Source: Bacteroidota bacterium (GTDB lineage: Bacteria > Bacteroidota > Bacteroidia > Flavobacteriales_D > Crocinitomicaceae). From it: DNA of 64,000 nucleotides. The DNA is taken from assembly GCA_006226425.1 (NCBI GenBank), contig SBGX01000013.1, forward strand, positions 1 through 64,000. Reading direction: 5' to 3'. Numbering within the stretch: the first letter of the stretch is position 1; each line of letters opens with the position of its first letter. The notes beneath the pieces are model-generated. The model did not search any database. It worked only from the letters and a program-made list of their open reading frames with translations, and was not told the origin of the DNA. Positions 1 through 10,300 of this stretch are shown here, one piece after another. The position numbers and the translations under genes are program-made.

Positions 1-1920
1 CAGGTGAAAATCCGAGGGTTCAGAATCGAATTGGGAGACATTGAAAGTCAACTCCTGAAGCTTCCGGAATATGAAGAAGTAGCGGTGATTGACCGGGTGG
101 ATCAATCGGGAGACAAGTATCTCTGCGCCTACCTGGTAAGCGAAACGGAACCAAATGTAGATTACATTCGGGAAGAACTCTCGAAGAACCTACCCGATTA
201 CATGATCCCGGCTTTCTATGTTCGCCTGGATGCCATGCCATTGAACAACAGTGGCAAATTGAATCGAAAGGCATTGCCGGAACCGGAATACAAGCGAAAC
301 AAGGAATACATTGCCCCTCAAAGCGAACTGGAGCAATTGTTAACCGAAAGTTGGCAACAGGTTTTGAAACACCAGCCAATCGGAATTGATGATAATTACT
401 TTGAACTAGGCGGTGATTCGATCAAGGCCATCCAAATAGCCTCTAAATTAAGGGATCATGGCTTAAAACTGGAAGTAAAGGACCTATTCAGTCATCCACA
501 AATCCGACAATTGGCTCCGCTATTGAAGAGCCTGACTCTGGAAGTTGATCAGGGACCGGTCAGAGGGCAATCCGATCTACTCCCATTTCAACAATTATTC
601 TTTGAATGGAATTTGAAGGAGGCGAATCACTACAACCAGAGCATCATGCTTGAAGGATCGGTTCTGCTGGAAGAAGGAAAACTGAAAGACATCCTGAATC
701 AACTTTGTGCGCATCATGATGTACTGAAAAGTCGCTTCGTGAAGAATGGAGAAGAAATCAAGCAAGAGTTTGATCCGGAAATCACACCATGGTTCCTCGA
801 AGTCTACAATGATCTGAGTCAGGACGAGATCACCATGAGGTCCACTGAAATTCAAACAAAATTAGATTACAGTCAGGGAGTGAATATGGGAGTAGCCTAC
901 TTCCGGGGTGCTGACCAGAGCTACTTGCTGTTCGCCATTCATCACCTTGTTATTGATGGAGTTTCCTGGAGAATTCTCATCGAGGATTTAAACCGACTTA
1001 TATTGGGCGAAAAGCTACCTCAAAAGACACAAAGTTATTTGACCTGGAGTGAGGAGGTGAACAATTACGTTGAGCGAAACGCCCTTCGGGCTGAAGTCCC
1101 CTACTGGAAATCTATCCTGGAAGGTCACCAAAACTATTGGAATGAAGCCAATGGAAGCTACCGGGAAGGGAAACATGAAGAGCTAAAACTAAGTCAGGAA
1201 TTGACAGATCAGCTTCTCCATCATTCCAACCAGGCTTATGGAACGGAAATCAACGAATTGCTCATCGCTGCCCTAGGGAGTAGTTTGAACGAAATCACCG
1301 GACGGGAAGAAAACCTGATTTTCCAGGAGGGCCACGGTCGTGAGGAAATCCTTGAACAGCAGGATATTACCCGAACTGTGGGATGGTTTACAAGTATGTA
1401 CCCCGTTCGTCTGCAAAAAGAAAGCAATGTCAGTCAGCGAATCAAAGAGACAAAGGATCGCTATCGTAAAATCCCGAACAAAGGAGTTGGATACGGAATC
1501 TTGCGCTACTTATCGAAGGATCAGGCCATCAAACAGGAATTGCAAGCTCCCATGGAGATTGTTTTCAATTATCTCGGTGATTTCGGCGGAGGTGAGAATG
1601 AATCATCAGAGGCCGCAATGAGCATTTCCAAGCTGGATGGTGGAGCCCCAATCAGTCCAAACAATGAGCGAACTCAGATGTTGGAGATCACGGCACTGGT
1701 CTTTGAAGGGAGCTTGCAACTCACCGTTTCCTATAACGAGCAAGTGATTGAGGCCGAAAAACTGAAACAATTTGCGAAAGCCTTTGAACGAGAGCTCACT
1801 TCCATTGTCAATCATTGTACGGGTAAGGAAGACACTGAAAAGACAGCCAGTGATTTCGATAGTGAAGATCTGAGTAACGAAGAGTTGGATGATATCATGG
1901 ATATGTTAGGAGACCTGTAA
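1..1920 (+). CDS. NRPS, C-terminal part (A end - PCP - E), 5' cut by window
   Basis: The reading frame is open from base 1, so the gene starts outside the window and 639 codons are visible. The first codons encode the A8 core of an adenylation domain (VKIRGFRIELGD), and the A10 lysine follows near nt 250 (NSGKLNRKAL). A carrier domain has LGGDS with its phosphopantetheine Ser at visible residue 140 (nt 418-420). The rest is an epimerization domain: HHLVIDGVSWRIL (HH at nt 940-945), EGHGREE, RTVGWFT and FNYLGDF are the standard E motifs. The module should therefore hand on a D-aminoacyl or peptidyl group. Its amino acid cannot be read because the A4-A5 region lies upstream. The protein ends in a short acidic helix-like tail (EELDDIMDMLGDL) that resembles docking tails after E or PCP domains. 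The stop overlaps the next start (TAATG). Confidence 0.95.
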   Translation, partial: QVKIRGFRIELGDIESQLLKLPEYEEVAVIDRVDQSGDKYLCAYLVSETEPNVDYIREELSKNLPDYMIPAFYVRLDAMPLNNSGKLNRKALPEPEYKRNKEYIAPQSELEQLLTESWQQVLKHQPIGIDDNYFELGGDSIKAIQIASKLRDHGLKLEVKDLFSHPQIRQLAPLLKSLTLEVDQGPVRGQSDLLPFQQLFFEWNLKEANHYNQSIMLEGSVLLEEGKLKDILNQLCAHHDVLKSRFVKNGEEIKQEFDPEITPWFLEVYNDLSQDEITMRSTEIQTKLDYSQGVNMGVAYFRGADQSYLLFAIHHLVIDGVSWRILIEDLNRLILGEKLPQKTQSYLTWSEEVNNYVERNALRAEVPYWKSILEGHQNYWNEANGSYREGKHEELKLSQELTDQLLHHSNQAYGTEINELLIAALGSSLNEITGREENLIFQEGHGREEILEQQDITRTVGWFTSMYPVRLQKESNVSQRIKETKDRYRKIPNKGVGYGILRYLSKDQAIKQELQAPMEIVFNYLGDFGGGENESSEAAMSISKLDGGAPISPNNERTQMLEITALVFEGSLQLTVSYNEQVIEAEKLKQFAKAFERELTSIVNHCTGKEDTEKTASDFDSEDLSNEELDDIMDMLGDL

Positions 1921-2591
1921 TGAAAGATGTTATTTCCATATACTATTGTCATTTGGATGACCTCCAGGTATCCGAACAGGATCACATTCTGAAACTTCAT
2001 CGACTCCCGGTCGAAGAGCAGGAGCGGATCAATCGACTTCACCAACGTTCGGATCGCTTACTCTCCAGCCTGGGCTTGTACTTACTGGAATTTGCGCACG
2101 GAAAGCTCCCAGCACTCAAACGTACTGAGCTCAATAAACCTTATGCTCCCAATGAGGAAATTTGCTTTAGTATTTCGCACTCCGGCAAAATGGTTGTTTT
2201 AGCCATTAGTCAAAAGCAGCCATTGGGGATTGACATTGAGCAGCGCACAAAAATACAATTGGATGAATTTCACCTAATCATGCGACCGGATGAAATAGAG
2301 ACCTACACTTCCGAAGAATCATTCTTCGAACTATGGACAGCCAAAGAAGCAGTAATCAAAGCACTTGGAACCGGTTTTCATCAAGAGGTCAAAGAAATCA
2401 TGATTCAGGACAATCAGGCCAAACTACAGGAACAATACTGGCAACTCACTCCGATAAAGATTCGGGACGGATACAGCTGTACACTGGCGGTGGCGAATTC
2501 AAATTCTCATTCCAAAATTGATTTGATTCCGGTGACCGCACAGGACTTACTACCATTAAAAAAGGAAAAAGAAAATTATGCGAATTCTTAA
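1920..2591 (+). CDS. 4'-phosphopantetheinyl transferase, Sfp type
   Basis: This 223-aa protein would convert apo- to holo-carrier domains by moving phosphopantetheine from CoA to the conserved Ser of each PCP. The three family motifs are visible: FSISHSG, the Mg-binding LGIDIEQ, and FELWTAKEAVIKALG (the WxxKEA motif). The length fits the Sfp/Gsp group better than the short AcpS group. It overlaps the upstream NRPS stop by one base and the ABC transporter start by 14 bases, so it is translationally coupled within the cluster. It is most likely the dedicated primer of the seven Ser-bearing carriers in the two giant synthetases plus the one upstream. The final carrier-like domain of the last synthetase has no Ser and could not be a substrate. 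Confidence 0.95.
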   Translation: MKDVISIYYCHLDDLQVSEQDHILKLHRLPVEEQERINRLHQRSDRLLSSLGLYLLEFAHGKLPALKRTELNKPYAPNEEICFSISHSGKMVVLAISQKQPLGIDIEQRTKIQLDEFHLIMRPDEIETYTSEESFFELWTAKEAVIKALGTGFHQEVKEIMIQDNQAKLQEQYWQLTPIKIRDGYSCTLAVANSNSHSKIDLIPVTAQDLLPLKKEKENYANS

Positions 2592-4218
2592 ATTATTATA
2601 CCGAGAAACGGGTTACCGTTTATTCGTGTTCGGATTATTCGGACTTCTTTCAGGGATTTTGCATGCAGCAATTCTTCCCTTCATCACCTTTGTGATCGGG
2701 AATTATGCATCCAGCGAATTTCAGGTAATCAACCTACTCCACGTGGCCCTGTATTTCGGAATTGTATTGGCCATGATCGTTTGCCAAAGGACCTTTTCGA
2801 GGTTTATGACCAGCCTGACCCAAGGACTCATGCTGCGAATCAGAATTTCCCTTCTGGATACAGTTCGAAGGGCCAATTACTATCAATACGAGCAAATTGG
2901 ACACGGAGAAATTTACACGGCTATCACAAGAGACGCAACGATTGTCAGTAACAGTGCTGCATCGATTGTATATGCTTCAACAGCACTGGTTACGGCTCTT
3001 GCCTGTTTGATCTACCTCGCCTATCTCAGTTGGATTGGTTTCGCAGCAACCATCCTGACGATGTCCGTCGGGATTACTTTTTACATGATTCGCCAACGCA
3101 AGATCAAGAAAATTTTCCAGGATGTCCGTGAATCAGAAACGATCTTTTTCAAGCACATCAATGAATTATTGGCTGGATTCAAAGAAGTAAAGGTCAATCA
3201 GTCAAAAAACGATGACATCTACCATAACTACATTGGAAAAATTAGTCATCGAACCACCAATTTCATGCTCCGTGGAGTTAATTTTTACCTGGATAATGGT
3301 TATGTTGGACAGTTGTCCTTCCTGGGACTCATCGCATTTGTTCTGTTTGGTTTTCCACTACTCGGCATTCCAGTGACCAGCATCCTGAGTTACATTTTTG
3401 TGATCCTCTATATCATGGGGCCCATAGAAATTGTAATGAACTCCATTCCGGGACTCACCCAATCGAACATTTCACTAGAATCTATCGAACGAATCCGTGA
3501 AAAAGCAGAAAAGATCATTGAGGAGATTCCGGAACAGCAAAACAAATTTGACTTTCAGCGACTGGACTTCAAACAAGTCGAATTCGCTTACGAAGAAGAC
3601 AATGATGAGCGACAATTTCGGGTTGGTCCGATCGACTTCCAGGTCGGGCGCGGAAACATGGTATTTATCGTAGGTGGAAACGGTTCTGGAAAAACGACCT
3701 TCTTCAAACTACTCACGGGGCTGTACAAAGCGCAAAAAGGAGAAATTCAAATTGACGGAACAAGGGTCGCTATCAGCGATTACAGAAGTTTGTTTAGCCC
3801 AATTTTTAGCGACTTCTATTTATTTGACACCCTGTATGGCATGGAGCATGGTGTGTCCGAAAAACGAGTTACGGAGTTGCTGCAACAAATGCAACTGGAG
3901 CATAAAGTAAGTTACGAGGACAGCAATTTTTCAACTGTCTCATTGTCCACAGGGCAACGGAAGCGATTGGCCCTGATCATTGCCTTGCTAGAGGAAAAAC
4001 CCATTCTAGTACTGGATGAATGGGCCGCAGATCAGGATCCACAATTCAGGCAGTTTTTCTACGAGAATCTCCTGCCGGAACTCCGAAAAAAAGACGTGAC
4101 GATCATTGCAATCACGCATGACGACAAATATTTCCATGTCGCCGACAAAGTCTATAAAATGGATGAAGGAACCATGTCGGAAATTAGTGAACAAGCTAAG
4201 ATTCAAAAAGCATTATAA
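2578..4218 (+). CDS. Cyclic-peptide-type ABC exporter (fused TMD-NBD)
   Basis: This 546-aa half-transporter has an N-terminal membrane domain with about six hydrophobic segments within residues 1-290, followed by a nucleotide-binding domain. Walker A is GGNGSGKTT (Lys at residue 372). The signature region reads VSLSTGQRKRLAL, so the ABC signature is STGQ rather than LSGGQ. Walker B is ILVLDEWAAD, and the H-loop is ITHDD. The STGQ signature and DEWAADQDP segment are typical of the SyrD/PvdE cyclic peptide exporter family. It probably moves the finished or precursor peptide across the inner membrane. It begins inside the PPTase gene and is 25 bases upstream of the type II thioesterase, which supports one operon. 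Whether the product really is cyclic cannot be read from this gene. Confidence 0.92.
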   Translation: MRILKLLYRETGYRLFVFGLFGLLSGILHAAILPFITFVIGNYASSEFQVINLLHVALYFGIVLAMIVCQRTFSRFMTSLTQGLMLRIRISLLDTVRRANYYQYEQIGHGEIYTAITRDATIVSNSAASIVYASTALVTALACLIYLAYLSWIGFAATILTMSVGITFYMIRQRKIKKIFQDVRESETIFFKHINELLAGFKEVKVNQSKNDDIYHNYIGKISHRTTNFMLRGVNFYLDNGYVGQLSFLGLIAFVLFGFPLLGIPVTSILSYIFVILYIMGPIEIVMNSIPGLTQSNISLESIERIREKAEKIIEEIPEQQNKFDFQRLDFKQVEFAYEEDNDERQFRVGPIDFQVGRGNMVFIVGGNGSGKTTFFKLLTGLYKAQKGEIQIDGTRVAISDYRSLFSPIFSDFYLFDTLYGMEHGVSEKRVTELLQQMQLEHKVSYEDSNFSTVSLSTGQRKRLALIIALLEEKPILVLDEWAADQDPQFRQFFYENLLPELRKKDVTIIAITHDDKYFHVADKVYKMDEGTMSEISEQAKIQKAL

Positions 4219-4243
4219 CCAAGAAACAAAACGATCAATAAAG

Positions 4244-4939
4244 ATGGCCCTGACAATATACACTTTCCCCTTTGCCGGAGGGAGCAAATATTCATACAAC
4301 CTCTACAGACGGTATCTTCCGGCAGACATTCACTTTGAACCATTGGAGCTACCTGGTCGCGGTGAACGCATTACCGATGACCTCGTTCCCAACCTGGAAC
4401 AAATGGCCGAGGAGTTATACCAGGAAATCAAAGGGAACTTACCTGATCGTTTCATTTTTTACGGGCATTCCATGGGAACCCTCCTCGCCTATCTAATCAC
4501 CAAAAAATTGCAGGAAGCAAATGAAAAATTACCATTTCATCTCATCCTAACAGGTGCTGCAGGTCCATCCAACGAAGAGCGAGAAAGAGATCGTCATCAA
4601 CTCCCTAAAGCAGCATTCAAGGCCAAGTTGGAAGAGTATGGAGGAAGTCCAAGTGAGGTACTGGAAAACACTGAGTTATTTGACTTTTTCGAGCCCATTT
4701 TGCGCAACGATTTCAAAGCGGTCGAAACTTATTCTTATAAAGAAATCCTGGAGAAATTGCCCATTCCAATTACAACTATTTATGGGATGAGTGAGCAACT
4801 GACCCGGGAAGAAGTTCAGCTCTGGGAACGGGAAACGAGTGAATCCTTTGAGGTAAGACAATTGCCTGGGGGGCATTTCTTCATTTTTGATTATCCGGCT
4901 GAAGTCGTCAAAACAATTTTGAATAAGGTTTACGCATAA
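4244..4939 (+). CDS. Type II thioesterase (editing / release), alpha/beta hydrolase
   Basis: This 231-aa stand-alone thioesterase resembles SrfD/GrsT proteins that hydrolyse wrong or stalled acyl groups from carrier domains. The family start TFPFAGG and the nucleophile elbow GHSMG (Ser76) are visible, and the histidine lies in GGHFF near the end. At the position where the family usually has the catalytic Asp (GxxD) this protein reads GMSEQ, so a Glu seems to occupy the acid position. The start at nt 4244 is preferred: an upstream in-frame ATG at 4106 would add 46 residues lying within the transporter gene and without family likeness. The gene is 25 bases after the ABC gene and 7 bases before the giant NRPS. 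Since no synthetase here has a cis thioesterase, this protein may also take part in product release (inference). Confidence 0.93.
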   Translation: MALTIYTFPFAGGSKYSYNLYRRYLPADIHFEPLELPGRGERITDDLVPNLEQMAEELYQEIKGNLPDRFIFYGHSMGTLLAYLITKKLQEANEKLPFHLILTGAAGPSNEERERDRHQLPKAAFKAKLEEYGGSPSEVLENTELFDFFEPILRNDFKAVETYSYKEILEKLPIPITTIYGMSEQLTREEVQLWERETSESFEVRQLPGGHFFIFDYPAEVVKTILNKVYA

Positions 4940-4946
4940 AGCATAT

Positions 4947-7370
4947 ATGGATATTTCCAGATACCATCATAAAAGCTATCAGCCACATTTCGAGCACTGG
5001 AAATCAATTCGCGCTGCATTTCCAGAACCGTTTTTACTGGAGTTTCCTGTTGCTCTAGACACCAAACAAAAAACAGCGACGATTTGTTTGGACGAGCAGC
5101 TTTCTTCAAAGATCAGTGGACTGGTGAATCACAGTGAACCTGGAGTTCTTGTCATTTTCACGAGTGCCCTTCAGGCCTTGCTCTCAAGCTATACGGGAAA
5201 AACTGAAATTCAACTTCAACTTCCTGGTGAAAGTGGTGAAGGAGACTGGCAAGAAGCTCCTTTTGCCCAATCAATTGATGGGAATACGAGCATTCGGGAA
5301 TTGCTGACACAAACCCGTCAGAACTACCAGCATTTTTTGCGTTTCATTCAACTTCCTTTAAAGCTTGTTGAGGGCGAGAAACTCGGGAGTCAAAGTAATG
5401 TCCATTTGTCTTATGATGCTTTACATCCTGTTCCTTCCGAAATACAAGCCGGCTTTTTATTTAGAATCATTCGGAGGGGCAACTGCTTCGAAATCCGAAT
5501 CAAAAGCAAAAATGTTTCCATCAGTGCAGAACAACTAAACGCTTTACTCAGACATTATTCAAAGGTTTTAGAGCAAATCATCCAGGTTGAACTAAAAATC
5601 TCTGAACTAAACTTACTTGATAAAAACGAGATAGCTGAACTGGTACAGCTTGGTACGGAGAACTTCCCTCCTGTTTCGGAAATAGATTTGCTCACCGTTA
5701 TCCAACAAAAAGTTGCTGAATCACCCGATCAGATTGCCATTCAATCTACCCAAGGTTCCCTGAGCTACGCCGAACTTTGGACACTCACCAGAAAATATGC
5801 TTTCATACTTCGTGAAAACTATGGAATTCAGGAAGGAAATAAAGTTGCCATTCTCTTAAATCGCTGTCCGGAAGCCATTGCCGCCATGCTGGCCAGCTTG
5901 TATCTTGGAGCGGCTTATGTCCCCATTGATCCGGATTATCCCGATGAACGAATTCGCTTTTTACTGGAGGACTCTCAGGCTTCAATCTTAATTAGTAAAT
6001 CTCCAAAGGATTATTTGATCCCTGTTTTTGATCCCAGTTCAATAGGAGAAGTAGAACTTCCAAAACTTGCACTTTCACCGGTCAAGTCTTCGCAGTTGGC
6101 CTATATCATCTATACCTCTGGGACGACCGGTCTTCCAAAAGGATGTCAGATTAGTCGGGGGAATCTGAGTCATTATATTCACTGGGCCCGAGCGTATTAC
6201 CTAAATCAGGAAGCGGTCCATTTTGGGCTATTCACCTCTCTTTCCTTTGACTTAACTGTCACCTCGATCTATACAACACTATGTAATGGCGGGTGTATTC
6301 ATTTATTTGACGAATCCACTGACCTTTCAAAGGTTCTCCGGGAGGCATGTTCCCCAGGTTCTCCCATTGATTGCCTTAAAATAACGCCCGCTCACCTTTC
6401 CCTGCTTCCCTACCTTGATTTGGAACAGATACATCTGAAAAAGATTATTTTGGGAGGTGAAGCTTTATCCCTGGATATTGTCAAAAAATTGCAAGAACTA
6501 GCTCCGGGAATCGAAGTTTACAATGAGTACGGTCCTACGGAAACAACCGTAGGTTGCTGTGTTTCCAGGATTGAACAGGGGGCTAAGTTGGTTACTATTG
6601 GAAAACCGGCAAGCGGTTATGAGATTTACCTGACGGATAAGAGTTCCAAGTTGGTTCCTTTCGGGTGTATTGGAGAAATCTGTATTGCTGGAAAAGGATT
6701 GGGGATGGGCTACTATCAGAGACCTGAACTCAATCAGGAGCGTTTTGTAGAACATCCTTTGATCGCTGGACAAAAAATGTATCGAAGCGGTGATTTGGGC
6801 TGCTGGGATGAGGACGGAAATCTACATTGCCTGGGCAGAATTGATGAGCAATTAAAAATCAATGGGTATCGAATTGAACCACAAGAAATTGAACAACAAA
6901 TCCTTTCCCTGAATGAAGTCCAACAGGTGCTTGTCACCCCCGTTGATTCAGAATCTCAGGAACGTTATTTAGCCTCGTTTCACATTGGTGGGAACTCAAA
7001 GGAAATCAGAGAAGCTTTGCAAGAAAAGCTTCCGGCCTACATGATCCCTAAAGAAATTCGTGCCATCGACTCTATCCCTTTTACCACTCACGGGAAAGTG
7101 GATCGAAATGCCCTATTGAGACTGTTAAAAGAATCTCGGCCTAAAGATTCTCAACTTCCTTTAACCGGGAAGATGGAAAAAATTTGGGCACAGGTGCTTG
7201 GTAAAGCAGATATTCGGAGAAGCGATCATTTCTTTGAACGAGGTGGTGATTCCCTCCAGGCACTCAAATTGATTTCCTTGATCTATAGGGAATATGGTTT
7301 GGACATCCAGATTGAACTCCTGTTTGATTACCCGATTTTAGAGCAATTTGAAAATCAGCTTCTTCAGCTC
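4947..7370 (+). other. NRPS module 1: truncated C - A (Asn) - PCP
   Basis: The first 230 residues align by eye only with the C-terminal lobe of a condensation domain (an HFEHWKS start, then the GKTEIQLQLPGE region, then the usual C-A linker). The HHxxxDG half is missing, so this piece cannot form a peptide bond. The A domain has the core YTSGTTGLPKG, YGPTETT and THGKVDRNAL. The ten specificity positions by GrsA numbering read D-L-T-K-I-G-E-V-G-K. This differs at one position from the well-known Asn code DLTKLGEVGK. PCP1 has RGGDS with Ser769 (nt 7251-7253). I infer an initiation module loading Asn. Confidence 0.82.
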
Positions 7371-10300
7371 AATGAAACTGAAATAAACCTGATCCCAAAC
7401 GTATCAGAAGCTTCGCATTACCCCCTTTCAGCCGAACAAAGCAGAATGTTTGCCTTGCAACAGCTCAATCCTGAAAGTACCGCCTACAACATGCCCTCGG
7501 TCCTTGAGCTAAAGGGGAAACTCGACCCACAACAGATCAATGTAGTCATCAACCAATTACTCGAGCGACATGAATCGCTTCGTAGTAACGTTCAGCTAAT
7601 CGATGGAAATGCCGTTCAACTCATTCGTCCCTATGTTCCGATCGAATTGGAGATGATTCAGGAAAGTGAGCAGGAGATTTCACAACTTATGGAGCGTTTT
7701 TGTCAGCCCTTTGATCTGGCGCAAGACCTGCTTTTCAGAGTTCGTGTCGTCGAGCGAACGAAGGAAAATCATTTGTTGCTGATAGACATGCACCACATCG
7801 TGGGAGACGGTTTGAGCATGGAAATCCTCACTGAGGAATTCACCAAGCTCTACGCCGGAGCTACGCTGAATGACCTAACTATTCAATACAAGGATTATGC
7901 CTCCTGGCAACAGGATTTCCTGAAGTCAGAACAGGCTGAAAAAAGTAAAGATTATTGGCTTCAGAAGCTGGCCGGAGAGCACTCAGGGATGGATCTTCCG
8001 TATGACTATGCTCGTCCTGCGAGTAATGATTTTTCTGGTGCCCGGGTGGAATGCCAAATAGATGCTAAAACTCATCAGCAGGTACGAGAGTTTGTCCGGA
8101 AAAAAGGAGCTACCCCCTTCATGTTCTACCTTGGAATTTATCAGCTCCTGTTGGCAAAGTACACAGGTTCATCAGAAATCACGGTTGGATCGCCGGTGGC
8201 AGGCAGACCACATCCAGACCTGGAATCGCTAGTCGGAATATTCATCAATACGCTGGTCTATCGTCAAAATATTGATTCTCAGAAAAATTTTCAGGATTAT
8301 TTTGACTCGGTGATGTCTGGTTGTCGGGAAGCCATCAATCATCAGCACTACCCTTTTGATCAGCTCATCAAACAATTGGATTTACCCAGACAAACAGACA
8401 GAAATCCCGTGTTTGATGTACTCTTTGTACACCAATCTTTCCGAAAGAAAGAAGAAGTCTGGAAAGACCTGGAAGTCAATTTTGTCTCCAGCGAATACAT
8501 CCAGGCCAAGTTTGACCTGAATCTTTCCTTAAGCGAATCCGAAGAAGACGCTTTTGTTTCACTCGTTTATCGAACCCAGCTTTTCAAAGAAGCAAGCATG
8601 AAACGTTTCCTGGATCACTATAAACAGTTGATTACAGCTGTTTTGGAAGCTCCGGAACAAGTTCTGGAAAAACTCTCCCCAGTTTCTGAAGAAGAATTGT
8701 CGCAACTAGAGCGTTTCAATGCGACCGAGCAAAACATTCCTGTTCAGAGCGTCTTGAATGACTTTCTCAAACAGGTGGCTGAATGTCCCGAAAGTACTGC
8801 ACTCGTCTTTGGGGAAAAGGAATTTTCTTACGCAGTGCTCGATCAAATTAGTACCGAACTCAGTGCTTTTCTTCGAAGACAACAAAACTTGCAGGAAGAA
8901 GATTTCATCGGGATCAAACTCCCGAGTAGTGAATGGTTAATCATTTCTATCCTGGCCATCTGGAAGGCTTCCTGCGCCTATGTTCCGATTGATCCGGAAT
9001 ATCCAGAGGAACGTGTTCGTTTCATCCAGGATGATAGTCAATGCAGACTTTTAATAGACAAGGAATTCATCGATTCCTTTCAACAACAGCAATCTAAGGC
9101 TCCGGCTGAAATAATTCTTCCAAAAGCGGAACAACTCGCTTATGTGATCTATACTTCCGGATCCACTGGAAAACCGAAGGGAGTCCAAATTGAACATCGC
9201 CAGCTCAATAATTACAACTACTGGTTTAAAGAGCATTATAACATTGACTCGAAGGATTCCAGCCTCCTCCTCTCCAATATTGCATTTGATGGGGTCAACA
9301 CCAGTATTTTTGGCTGTCTTACGACTGGAGCTTGTCTTCACATAGTAAGCAAGGAGCAGGTAAGGGATGTGGAAAAACTTTCCACTTACTTGCAGCTACA
9401 TCAGATTAGCTTTTTGAAAATCACCCCTCCTCTGCTCCATTTGGTAATGGAAGACGGCCCCTCACGAAGTCGTTTTTTCGAGAACCGGGCACTCCGACTA
9501 ATTCTCATTGGAGGTGAGCAAATCAATGAAGGTGATGTTCGAATCATTCAAAAAGGACGTCCAGAAGTTCAGCTGATCAATCACTACGGTCCGACCGAAA
9601 CCACGATTGGAGTTCTTTGTTACGAACTCAAAAACTGGGACAGCAAAAGTATCATCCCGATCGGACAGGCCATTTCGAATACAGAAATTTTAATCCTCGA
9701 CGAGGAGCAACAAGAAGTCGGAATCGGCATTCCAGGAGAAATCTATATCGGTGGTAAATCCCTGGCTCGTTCCTATTTAAGGAGAGAGGGATTAACAACA
9801 GAACGATTCATTGTACATCCCTTTAAAGCCAACGAGCGGCTCTATAAAAGTGGTGATATCGGTCGTTGGACCGAAGATGGTCAGATTCTCTTTTTAGGAC
9901 GGCGGGATGATCAGGTCAAAGTGCGCGGATATCGTGTCGAACTGGGAGAAATCAGAAGTCATTTACTTGAGTTGAAACAAGTGCGGGATGCCTGGGTCAA
10001 TCTGGATGAAAAGAAAGAACTACTCGCTCTGGTGAGTCTGAAAGAAGCTATGGAAGTATCAGAATTCCGCCAGGCACTTTCAACAGTCCTCCCTGAACAC
10101 ATGCTTCCCCACCACACCATTTTTGTCGAAGAAATCCCATTGAACGCTCATGGAAAACTGGACCGAAATAAGCTCCAGAAAATCATTCACGAGCAAGAAC
10201 ACGCAGAGCAAGAAGAAAATCCTGAGCTGAGTCCAAATGAGCAATTGCTGATGGAAATCTGGAAAGAACTCCTGGGGAAAACACAAATCGGTGTCAAACA

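Noticed and set aside
4106-4243. Upstream extension of the type II thioesterase to an ATG at 4106
   Set aside because: The extra 46 residues lie inside the ABC transporter gene and show no family likeness; the family motif TFPFAGG starts right after the ATG at 4244.
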